64,000 nucleotides of DNA from NCBI GenBank assembly GCA_023052935.1, contig CM041292.1, forward strand, positions 198,392,299 through 198,456,298, read 5' to 3'. The position numbers were made by a program, and so were the translations under genes. Source of the DNA: Piezodorus guildinii (Eukaryota; Arthropoda; Insecta; Hemiptera; Pentatomidae). The notes below the pieces were generated by a model. It was not told the DNA's origin. It saw only the letters and a list, made by a program, of their open reading frames with translations, and ran no database searches. This document shows positions 54,936-64,000 of this stretch, piece after piece. Numbering within the stretch: the first letter of the stretch is position 1; every line of letters starts with the position of its first letter.

Positions 54936-55494
54936 CTCTTAAATTTGAGAATAATAAACGTAAATTGCAATTTTTCAGTAAAATTTTCAAATTGTAAAAG
55001 AACTTTAGTTTAGTTTAGTTCAAATACATTTCTATATAAGGAATTAATATAAATGCATCCCGCCATAAAAAAGACGGTTGCTTTGCACTGACAGATTGAG
55101 GTTTTACTTGAAAAAGTACGGAAAAAAAAACTGCAAGTTACTCATGAACTACCTCGTGAATTATTTATTACTTGTATTTTTCTTTATGGCCTGACTTACC
55201 TTACGAGACAGTCTTACTCCCAAGACCCCAAGCTTTCATTAGAATAATTCGAGAAATAACCACGTTTCATGCGTACGCTTTTGTAATTCACATGCACCTT
55301 TAACTAAAATGATAACTTTTTTGGCCCTGGTTCCAAGATTTATTGGAACAGTCAAGGTCTTGGGATACGAGTTTATAAGAAATTACGTAAGAAAAAGACT
55401 ATAAGACTAAACTATAAGAACCGTGTAAGTGACTATTTTCAAAATAATTTTAATAGATAGTTTTATTTATTTACATACTTAGTCACTTCTTTGA
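54936..55494. other. No gene seen
   Basis: Unassigned. Confidence 0.4.
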
Positions 55495-55665
55495 TTTGTT
55501 GCCCATTTGCAACACTACGATATATATTCTAAACTAGAAGGTCTTGCAGTAATTTTATTTTTAGATGTCTCAGAGAATTATCAGGAACCGAACAGGAAGA
55601 ATTGAAATTAGTGGGTTAGAGGAGTTTATCATTTAAAAAGTCGTACCTAGTTCGGGCCGAAGTAT
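55495..55665 (-). pseudogene. Jockey ORF2 terminal fragment
   Basis: The final 50 or so codons in decayed form, seen by alignment to the ends at 31022 and 54176 (CTCAGAGAATTATCAGGAAC). Confidence 0.55.
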
Positions 55666-56446
55666 TAATAATATAAATTTATATTTTATTAAATATATCC
55701 ATAAACTTATACATGACATGATGTGGAACATTCCTAGAAGTAGAAAATATTCAATAAGTATTCTTAGGCCTTTTTTTTTCAAAATCATCCACGAAAATTC
55801 ACTTACAGTATGTTGATGTGTATTTTAATATAGGGTTATATTTGTTAGTAGAATATATTATCCGAAAAATTAACTGTTTTCTTTCATAATTATTCACTTA
55901 TTTTTCTTGATCTTTCGTACGTTACCTACAAACACATTACAACACAAAGCATTGATATCAGGAAAAAATCCTGGATTTTTTCTAATCCGAGAAGATTACT
56001 CATTTTAAGGTCGTATCTGTACAGGTAACCATGTCCGACAAAAGTTCATGATATATGTCTCAGGTGCAAAGCAGATAAAAATTGAATTTTTACAATTTTT
56101 TTTTCTCTAAATTATTTTCCATTTTATTCAATATTTACAGTATTAATAAGCGGTTAAAGTAGGTAAATATAAGTTTTAATGCCAGAATTTTATAATTGGC
56201 TAAAACATGAATATTTTCCCAGGATTTGAATAATTTACAAAAATTATTGTAGTAATATAGTTATTTATTACACCGTTTAAAGGCTGCAAGAACAATATTA
56301 TTTAACGTTCATAAGATTTTGAAAATTAATGAAAAATGAATAACCTAAGAGCATTCATTCTATTGTTATTACTTTTTAATTATTTTTTTTTTCTATGAAG
56401 AGTAAACTTAATTTTTTTTTAGTGTGTTTCTAATTAGCTAGGTACA

Positions 56447-56521
<75 letters not shown>

Positions 56522-57183
56522 AGCCAAACTTCAAAACAATATTTATATTACTATACAAGGTACAAAAATGGTGCATTACATTAGAAGTTAGATTGATTGG
56601 ATTTTTTGAGTCTCTGTTGGTCCCTAATTCATTTGTTCCTCAGGAGACTCACCTAAATTTACTGTTTAAAAAAAAAGAGAACAAAAATTAAGGTTTTATA
56701 ATAAATGTATTAAGCACATTATTAAAACGTGCTAATCTCCTCCTCATAGAATATTTAGGCCGTCTATGAACCCATGGTTTTGAATTATTATGGGCATATA
56801 TCATTTCGAGGTGAACTCTTCAGACACAGAAGAAGACGAAGGTTAAATGTTCAATTAGAAAAGTGCGGTGTGACTTAACGTTTTGTATAGGTCAAGTTTT
56901 AGAGATTTAGGTTGAAAATCCTCAGGGTCGGAGGCGAAATCTGTGCAATTCTTTGAAGTAATTATGAGTATGCGTTTTGCACCGTGCTATTACGCCTTAG
57001 CAGAATCCTAAAAACTATAGACGTGAGATTGAGAACTTTCAGCTATACGTTTATGTATAAAAACATCAATTATATTAATAATTATAAATAGTAAATATAT
57101 AGTATTTTGTGGTCCTCTTACTCCCCACCAAAAAAAAAAAAATTTGACACGTGCAAAGCCCAGCTTGAAACCAAAAGCCGTCT
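55666..57183. other. No gene; (TA)n at 56448-56518
   Basis: AT-rich with a 70-base TA repeat. The open frame over the repeat is an artefact of it. Confidence 0.5.
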
Positions 57184-57195
57184 AACTAAAATTTA

Positions 57196-57481
57196 GGGAT
57201 CACTTGTAGCTGGGTGGTTAGAATAACATCCTCCTATGCCAAAGGTCAGGGGTTCAAACCCGCAGGTGTTCCTAGGATTTTTTAATGAAAGTAAAAAATC
57301 CTTAGTTATGCCGTCTTTCGGAGGGGACGTTAAAAGGTGGTCCCAAGCCTGTGCGATGTCAGGTACTCGTTAAAGATCCCTAGCCTAATAAAACCTGGAT
57401 AGGCAAAATTTAGGACTCCCACTGTAGCATCGTCTGATTAGCCATAGTAGCATAAAGTGACGTTAAATTAATAAACAAACA
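57196..57481 (+). mobile_element. SINE-A, full-length reference copy
   Basis: AACTAAAATTTA at 57184-57195 and 57482-57493 defines the ends: 286 bp from GGGATCACTTGTAGC to TAATAAACAAACA. The head is tRNA-like (A-box-like GGGTGGTTAGAATAAC, B box GGGTTCAAACCC). The body has GGAGGGGACGTTAAAAGGTG and GGATAGGCAAAATTTAGGAC, then a TTAAATTAATAAAC tail. Transcription by RNA polymerase III is expected; mobilisation must use a LINE in trans. Confidence 0.92.
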
Positions 57482-57579
57482 AACTAAAATTTAATATTTA
57501 AGTTTTTTTCACTCTGATACACTTAAAGATGGTAAGTGTAAGTTCACTGCTTCATTTGTCAGAAATCATTCATTATTTG

Positions 57580-57930
57580 TCTAGTTCTGTGTGTTTTAGT
57601 GTATCATCGCTGTATTTATCATAATTTGTCTAGTTCTGTGTGTTTTAGAGCGAGTGAATACCTGGACATAGTTCAATTTATGATTATCATGGGAGACACC
57701 ATAATTTATTCACTTTTGCAGTTTTTCGGTTAGAAAAATTTTCACAATATCTTCGAACAGAAGCAGCACTGTTTCTATGTACCTCACTATAAGTTCCTAG
57801 CATGTCTGTTTGTACTACTAAAGTGAATAAATTTATTTGTATCCCATTATGATCATAAATTGAACTGTTTCAAAGTATTCACTCACAATAAAACACACAG
57901 AATTAGAGAAACTACTGTTATTGCTTATCG
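57580..57930. mobile_element. MITE-like element with about 90-bp inverted repeats
   Basis: CTAGTTCTGTGTGTTTTAGA (57632 on) is inverted at 57905-57925, and the arms continue through GTTCAATTTATGAT. TTTGTCTAGTTCTGTGTGTT is also duplicated directly at 57575 and 57628. No transposase. Confidence 0.65.
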
Positions 57931-58249
57931 TTTATTTGTTTATCAGTGATTTTTATAATTAAAACCTGTTATTTAGTATTTAACACGTTAAACTTTGCAC
58001 AGACATTTTGAATATAGTTAATAAATAATAAATCTTTAACCTTTGATACCTGTTTAACAAATGAGTTTGAGATACATGTAAATATGAACTTTTTTGTTTA
58101 TTTTGTGTTAGTGAATACACACCCAAAATAGTGCCGTGCAATTACGAAACACCAAGTAATGCTTTAAACCATAATCGAAATTTGTTTAGGAAAAAGAAAA
58201 TCAGAATAACACGAGAAACATTTTTAATTAAAAGTACAACCAAAAATTT
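57931..58249. other. No gene seen
   Basis: AT-rich spacer. Confidence 0.4.
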
Positions 58250-58400
58250 AGTGGGTAAAGAGTTGATAGAGTTCAACTGGTACTGGGTTCAAACCCCGCC
58301 TATGGCAGAATAATTATGTTTTTTGTTATTTTGGAAGCGTGGTATCTTTTGCGTATTGAGATCCTCTTAGGACACCCCCCAGACTCTATATAGTAGATCG
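58250..58400 (+). mobile_element. SINE-B copy, diverged
   Basis: GGGTTCAAACCCCGCCTATG followed by GCAGAATAATTATG matches the SINE-B B box and body start. Confidence 0.5.
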
Positions 58401-59340
58401 CTAAACATTGGTCGAAAAATATAAACAGTGCTTAAAAAAAAAAAAAAAAAAATTCTGGGATGCTAGATTTACAGGTCCTATTTATTTATTTTTAACGCAA
58501 CAAACTAGAATAATTGTAACATATGGGGAAATCCTACGAGGAAAACTGCAAGACGGACAAATTATTTCCACTTTGTTAATCTCGATCTCCGGGTGAATGT
58601 TTTGTATAACAATTAAAGTTGCTTGTAATTGTACGCCGAAATCGGAGCCAATTAGTTTTACGTTTTACCTCGAAATAATAACACCATATCATTTTCTTCT
58701 TAAACATCACAAAAATTAATTGTTTTGTTTTGTTTTTTTTTATATTTTGCAAATACTGTCTTTATCATGATGTTAATTACCATTAAATATACTGTCGAGA
58801 TTTTTTATTAAATTTCTATTAAGTTTCAAATATATATATTTTTTTTTTTTAATCTAGTCGGAGATTGGTCAATACGATATTATTTATGAGAGAAAGTTTT
58901 CTCTTTCTATATTGGATAGGTCAACAGGTAACAGTGGATTTTCTTTAGTTCGACACTTTATTACAGGGATAGTTTTATTGTCATTGTTAAATTTATTACT
59001 CAAGTATTTTTGAATTATAAAATTAATGATATAATAACTAGTGTAGCTTTATTATTTTATAGATATTAATATTTTTTTAAATTAATATAAAACTCGGATC
59101 ATCAAAGCTAGAGTCAATATAACGGTCGTATACAGTGTAAACTTCCTTTTATCAGGTTTGTCTTTGCCTCAAGTGATTATACCATCGTGAAATAATGCTA
59201 AAATTTAAAGTTTTTGGAAATTGATTCGAAAAAGACTATAAATCATTGGACACTCCACACAATTATCTATATGGCCTATAAAATTAATAATTATGGATAA
59301 ATGGCAGCTAAATTGGACCAAGAAAAGAGATAACTTAGGG
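58401..59340. other. No gene; A run at 58435-58451
   Basis: Unassigned. The A run might end a plus-strand SINE-B copy. Confidence 0.4.
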
Positions 59341-59344
59341 AATA

Positions 59345-59600
59345 AAAGACACCGTGTTTCCGTGGAAATCATCGGTACGGAATAACAGAAGAGAAGAAGA
59401 CTTACTGACAAGACTGAGATAGAACACTCACGACTAACGCACCAACATTTACTAAGTAGAACACCAAGACCGTACTGTGAACAGTGTAACGTACCAATCA
59501 CTATAAAAGACTTACTGACAGACTCCAAGCAAATGATAGGTCGACCTTCCATATCATTTGGACACCTTATTAAATGACAATAGTACATACATCCCAAATT
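59345..59600 (+). pseudogene. RNase-H-type LINE C-terminal relic
   Basis: NNRREEDLLTRL, then in another frame RIEHSRLTHQHLLSR, RPYCEQCNVPITIKDLLTDS. These are the RREE...RLRI-HTRLTH and C-x2-C motifs of the LINE at 36310 and 40278. One frameshift is visible. Confidence 0.6.
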
Positions 59601-60240
59601 TAATTAATCATTTAAATTATACGAATTGATCTAAAGCTACCCAATTATATTTATAAGTATTTTATTATGATTAATTTATTATTCATATTATTTTTTTCTC
59701 CCTTATATTTAAAAAAAAAATTATTATGTTTGTAACCATTTATTTACCTTCGTCTATTTCATCACCATTGTTGTGGATTGCATGTACTAATAAAATAAAT
59801 AAATAACATTTAGCTGTCCTAAATCCAAGTAATCTGAGTTTGAACCATCGCAAGTCCTCTTTTGGTAGCCAGAAAACCATGAAATTTTCGCATTTATTTT
59901 TGGTTTTTCACCATAACTCGGAAATGGTGCTTCCTACAAAAAAATACCTATCTGTCCAAAATGAAAGAGATTTAAATTTTCTTTCTAAAAGTCACTTTAG
60001 TAATTGCTAAGAAACAGCATATACGTACTAAATGAATGAACCTATGGAGTAACATTTTTTTTTTGTTTTTGAGAAATTATTATTCTTTCGTTTTGGCCAT
60101 CTAAGGATTACGGTCCATGTTTTTACACCTCTTGTATTTCACTACTGGTGTGTTAGGTGGTTCCTTTCCTGCCGCTAGTTTTAGCTTTTCTGTTGGAATA
60201 GTATTCTTTCATTTTTCTGCTTAACTCTACCTTACGTTAT
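59601..60240. other. No gene seen
   Basis: Unassigned. Confidence 0.4.
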
Positions 60241-60536
60241 TTTTAAAAAAATATTTTATTGATATTTACAACTGTACATATAATATATACAAGTAAATGG
60301 GTTAATTTACACTTATGGGCGTGATAATGTCTTGTTAAGAAACTATCCAGTGGTAGCACTTCAATGTTCAATAAATTAAAGTAGGTCTCGAGGCCATCGT
60401 CTTTTCGATCGCCTCGGAGGGTTGTCAGGAATAGATATGAATGATAAGTTGCGTACAAGAGGATTCGTGTGGGTTGTCTATCTGTTTCGGGCTAGTTCTA
60501 GGACAAATGGGATATTTAGGTCATTATGGATGACCA
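60241..60536 (-). pseudogene. Jockey ORF2 terminal fragment and 3' UTR
   Basis: 3' UTR (TTGATATTTACAACTGTACA) then the terminal codons (CTCGAGGCCATCGTCTTTTC on the plus strand). It breaks off near 60536. Confidence 0.7.
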
Positions 60537-61717
60537 TTATTTTGAAATAGAAAATATTCATTTTGAGATATTAAAATAGGTATTATTGAGGAAGTTTTTA
60601 TGAAGCTGCTTTTAGTTTAAAGTAAATTATTAATTATCTAGTTAAGCCTGTAAAATTTCAACAGCCGAATTTATTCCGTTTAAGATAGATAACACTTAAT
60701 GATTTTTTTTCTTTATCTCTCGTTTAGTTTATAATTAGAAATACTTGTTTTTTTTTTGGCATTCCCTAGGGACAGGTCTCGCAATACCCGGTCCAGAGAG
60801 CGTTTTCTCCTCCTTTCATATCTTCCCAGGGTTGGCTCACAGTATCCTGAAATCTCCAGAAGGGCGATTAACCTTGCTCGATTAAGAAGACATTGTGGAC
60901 GAAACGTATTTCCTCTTGGATAAGGCCACTCATTGTCGGAAGATCGAGGTCATAATTCCGTCGTTAGATTTCGCAAAGGCTTGAGTAGAATACGAAACGG
61001 CCTCATTTCGCCACCACCAGAAATGGTACATATACGGCGACCTTTATGTTCGACGAAATAATCATGAGGTCCCATCGTCAATTATCATAACATTAGCTTT
61101 ATGATAATTGAGTGTCTGACAAAGTTCTTCGTATCTTACATCGCATGGAGTTTCAGCTACTTTTATAATAACAATGAGATAGTATATCATGTACCACGGC
61201 ACATTAGAATTTCAATTTACCTCAATACCATCTTATCATAAGTACTTATCTATATTCTTATTATTAAAGGAATTAGAATTATCAACAAATTACTGAATAC
61301 AGTTTGTTTTTTCTTCCGTATTTTATCTCAAATCTGTTTCGGTTTATTATAGTTGTAAAAATTTCGTACAAGTTCTCATAATTGTGAGGAAATATTTTTG
61401 TTACTTAACTAAAAAAAACAAAAAACTTCATTCTGAACCTTATGTTGTTCTTGAGGAAATTAAAAATAGAGAAAGACTTCTAAGGTTATTTCAGTTTATA
61501 TTTTATCAACCGTACAAGTCACGTAGTGCTATGAATCAATTCTTTTGAAGTGATTAATTTTTTTCTTAATAATCTTGAATTTTTTCAATATTTTACCAAA
61601 TATCCCAAGAATTTTGTGAATAAAAAAAAATACTCATTAATTTTTGTTTTTAAAGCTTAATTCTTGAAGAGAACGAAAGTTTAATTCTCTTTGTGTTCTT
61701 AAAAAAAAAAAAGATAT
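60537..61717. other. No gene recognised; less AT-rich block at 60765-61090
   Basis: 60765-61090 is more balanced in base composition than its flanks and has long partly open minus-strand frames, but no motif I can name. An 11-bp hairpin (AATTATCATAA with TTATGATAATT) lies at 61081-61110. Confidence 0.35.
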
Positions 61718-61719
61718 TA

Positions 61720-61864
61720 GGAGTACTCACTACGTTTGCTATAGCATGCTATTTGTGCTATTGTGCTAAACCCATCAATTTTATACAGGAAATAACTGTA
61801 GAAACTCGACGGGTTTAGCAAAATAACATAAATAGCATGATATAGCAAACGTAGTGAGTACCCC
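61720..61864. mobile_element. 145-bp hairpin MITE with TA duplication
   Basis: TA at 61718-61719 and 61865-61866 flanks inverted arms of about 53 bp beginning GGAGTACTCACTACGTTTGC. The arms pair with only a few mismatches around a 40-base loop. TA duplication suggests a Tc1/mariner-type transposase. Confidence 0.7.
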
Positions 61865-61866
61865 TA

Positions 61867-62699
61867 TTATAATTTAATGTTACATAATAAAAGTTTATTG
61901 AAGCCGATGGCACTCAACGGTAGAGTCTAAATAAATAAAATTAGCTTGTCAAAAGAGAATGATTTATGGAACAATGTCTCAAAACCTGGTAATTTTTCAG
62001 AATAAAAAAATAAAAAATAAGTTTATTTATTAAAAAGGATAGTATGCGCCTACCATTTTATACAGAAAATGTACACCTCAACAGAAAAAAATTGCTACTG
62101 GACAATGCGATTTTTAAAATCAACGCAGTAAAGACCAAATGTTGCCACCAATTTTAGCATTTGATTTATTATTTTTCATTCGTTTGTAAATATCATAGAT
62201 AGTTTTATTTTATCATTGAAGAAATATTTTGTTAATAGTGCATGTTCTAAAGATTTTTTTTTTCTCTGCTGCTTACTTCAATTTTAGAAAATCCTCCTTT
62301 TATTCAAAATATGCACTTCTTCATTATAACTTTTAGTTGTTAACAACATTTGTATTTATAAAACTAAGTGATGCGATTCATATTTTAGTCTGTAAAGCTC
62401 TTAAAACTAAAATTTAATTGTCAAATCTTTGTTGCCATCACTAGGATACTCAAGGAGGTATGAGCTGACTGAATTAGAGGTTTGTAATGAATGTCAATGA
62501 TAAAAAAAAAAGCTGTCGATACCTCTCTGTAATTAATAAACCTTTAAGTCTAAAAAATGAAATTATAAGACTTAATATCGGATCAAGGCTAACAAATGCA
62601 ATGATGATAATAATTAAATAATAATCGATTAAAATTTTATTCGACTTCGATGAATTACAAATAATTTTTTATTTAATTTGAATTTGGTTATTTTGAATT
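61867..62699. other. No gene seen
   Basis: Unassigned AT-rich sequence. Confidence 0.45.
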
Positions 62700-63100
62700 T
62701 TTTTTCTTCATATTTCTCCATTCACGCCTATCATAAGCTATCTGACAATAAGCCAATAAGTTATATAAAAAGTAAGCAGCAGACATAATAGGCATAGGAA
62801 AGGAAAGTGCCAAGCAGCACACCTTAGGTTTCAATTTAGCAGAGCAGCTTCTTTTAAAACTTCTTCTAACAGGCATTTCAGCTATTGACATTTCGTTTAT
62901 AGAGCTATGTCTATATATGTTGGTCAACTATAGGCTGTTGTAAGTCCGTAGGTTAGGTTTTGTTGATAGCCTACCAAGGAACTGTCGTTATGAGTCTTAA
63001 ATTTTTTATTGAAATGATTGTGAGTCTCTTTTGCTGAACCATAAATCTTTGAAGCGTAAGTCTATATGGGTTTAGGTAAGTATGCGTATGTATTAAATTT
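62700..63100 (-). pseudogene. Jockey-type ORF2 C-terminal relic (third family)
   Basis: On the minus strand KPIWTYASKIYGSAKETHNH (PIWTYG-ELWG-like), THNDSSLVGYQQNLTYG and MPVRRSFKRS parallel the relic at 46003-46240, with several frameshifts. Confidence 0.5.
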
Positions 63101-63135
63101 GTGTATAATTTTTGGTTTTTAGATGATTTAGATAG

Positions 63136-63416
63136 GGGAGGCCGTGGCTGAGTGGCTAGCGCGCTAGTCCCTCATGCTAGAGGTTCTGAGTTCGAATCCC
63201 AGTCCCGGCGGGGCTTTCATAAGGATATAATTAAATGGGGATTCACTCACAGCCTCTCCACCCGTCAGTCAACTAGTGGCCACTCACAAAAATAGGCGTG
63301 AGGAGCGATGACCCTACCCTATAAAATCACATCGTGAATCCTGAATATATTCTCCCAGGAAATTATACCACGAAGCCAAGGACCTACACGGCCTGTTGCG
63401 CCAGAAAAAAAAAAAT
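63136..63416 (+). mobile_element. SINE-C, full-length copy with 13-bp target duplication
   Basis: ATGATTTAGATAG at 63123-63135 and 63417-63429 defines a 281-bp SINE ending in a run of A. Head GCCGTGGCTGAGTGGCTAGC (A box) and GAGTTCGAATCCCAG (B box) look like a serine-type tRNA. The body ends TGTTGCGCCAG then A's. No tRNA gene fold is completed after the B box. Confidence 0.9.
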
Positions 63417-63429
63417 ATGATTTAGATAG

Positions 63430-64000
63430 AACAGAGTATATAACTTTCATTCGCTGGAGACTATTTCTTTCCATCTTGACATATGGGCACTAAGTCATCC
63501 TTCGATCGATTGTTCGGTAAATAATTTGGTTTTCACCGATAAAAAATAGTGGGCAAGTGTTGAATATAAAAATAAAAATCGTAAATACCTAGCCTTTGGA
63601 TTACTATTTTAGAAGATATTTGCTGTATAATTAAATATGTAGATTTATTTAAATCGACACTGTCCCTGGTAAGTTTAAACTACTCGTGTAACTGGACCAT
63701 ACCCAATACTATTTTACAAACACGGTTTATGAATGAAACATGAACCGAGTACACGTACTAAATGTTCATTTAATCGGCACCCTAAGCCAACCGAGCAGAA
63801 ATAAAGCGATACACCCAACATGGTACTTGATCTTAGGAAATTCTCGCTGGATTCCAGCAGTGCCACAAGAACTGGACTCCTTCACCTCTCATGCGCTCCA
63901 CATTCTAATTTGACTGCTGTACCAACCATCTTGAAAGTTAATTCTCAAACCGGTGTTAAATGTATGGGAATAGCTTATCCATTCATTCTGTAAGACGGGT
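63430..64000. other. No gene seen
   Basis: Unassigned. Confidence 0.4.

Noticed and set aside
56446..56691. An 81-codon open frame
   Set aside because: It starts in the (TA)n tract, which translates as an I-Y repeat.
1..64000. CRISPR arrays, operons, bacterial promoters or terminators
   Set aside because: No regularly spaced repeats with spacers and no prokaryotic coding pattern; all repeats resolve to eukaryotic transposable elements or simple repeats.

Overview
The window looks like a repeat-dense, AT-rich intergenic block of an animal nuclear genome, most likely an insect. Supporting this are a Ty3/Gypsy element, many Jockey-type LINE copies, mariner transposase relics and tRNA-derived SINEs, together with long poly(A) and (TA)n tracts. 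There is no operon, no prokaryotic gene pattern, and no host gene I could defend. Nearly every supportable coding stretch is a transposable element (TE) ORF, and most are broken.

Layout. At 1-1203, on the minus strand, lies the 5' part of a Gypsy element: a 178-bp LTR, a primer-binding site, gag, and the start of the protease. It sits inside ORF2 of the best-preserved element, a Jockey LINE at 1204-5066, whose ORF1 is intact and whose ORF2 has one stop codon, one frameshift and the LTR break. 5.4-8.3 kb holds SINE fragments and an inverted-repeat element with a 15-bp target duplication. 10.9-13.8 kb holds scrambled Jockey pieces, a Helentron-like nonautonomous element (HINE-like) and a recent poly(A) retrocopy. 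15.6-16.9 kb is a LINE chimera. 18.4-19.0 kb is a near-perfect 506-bp palindrome. 19.6-24.7 kb carries two mariner families and two HINE-like copies. 25-29.4 kb has a hammerhead-type ribozyme core and a palindromic element with two more such cores, inserted with a 12-bp target duplication inside a HINE-like copy. 30-46 kb is LINE 3' ends (Jockey, RNase-H-bearing, CR1-like), SINEs and one GC-rich island. 46-64 kb repeats the same families plus two small inverted-repeat MITEs.

How they fit together. Autonomous enzymes (Jockey ORF2, the RNase-H LINE, mariner transposase) are decayed here, while the nonautonomous passengers (SINE-A, SINE-B, SINE-C, HINE-like copies, deleted mariners, retrocopies) are many and often have clean target-site duplications. 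The most unusual signal is a set of Penelope-like/retrozyme-like insertions that carry the hammerhead core CUGANGA, stem II, GAAA. Two of these insertions are inverted-repeat units bounded by 12-15 bp direct repeats.

All homologies are read by eye from translated motifs. Family names such as SINE-A, HINE-like and M2 are local labels, and most boundaries without a target duplication are accurate only to about 20-30 bases.
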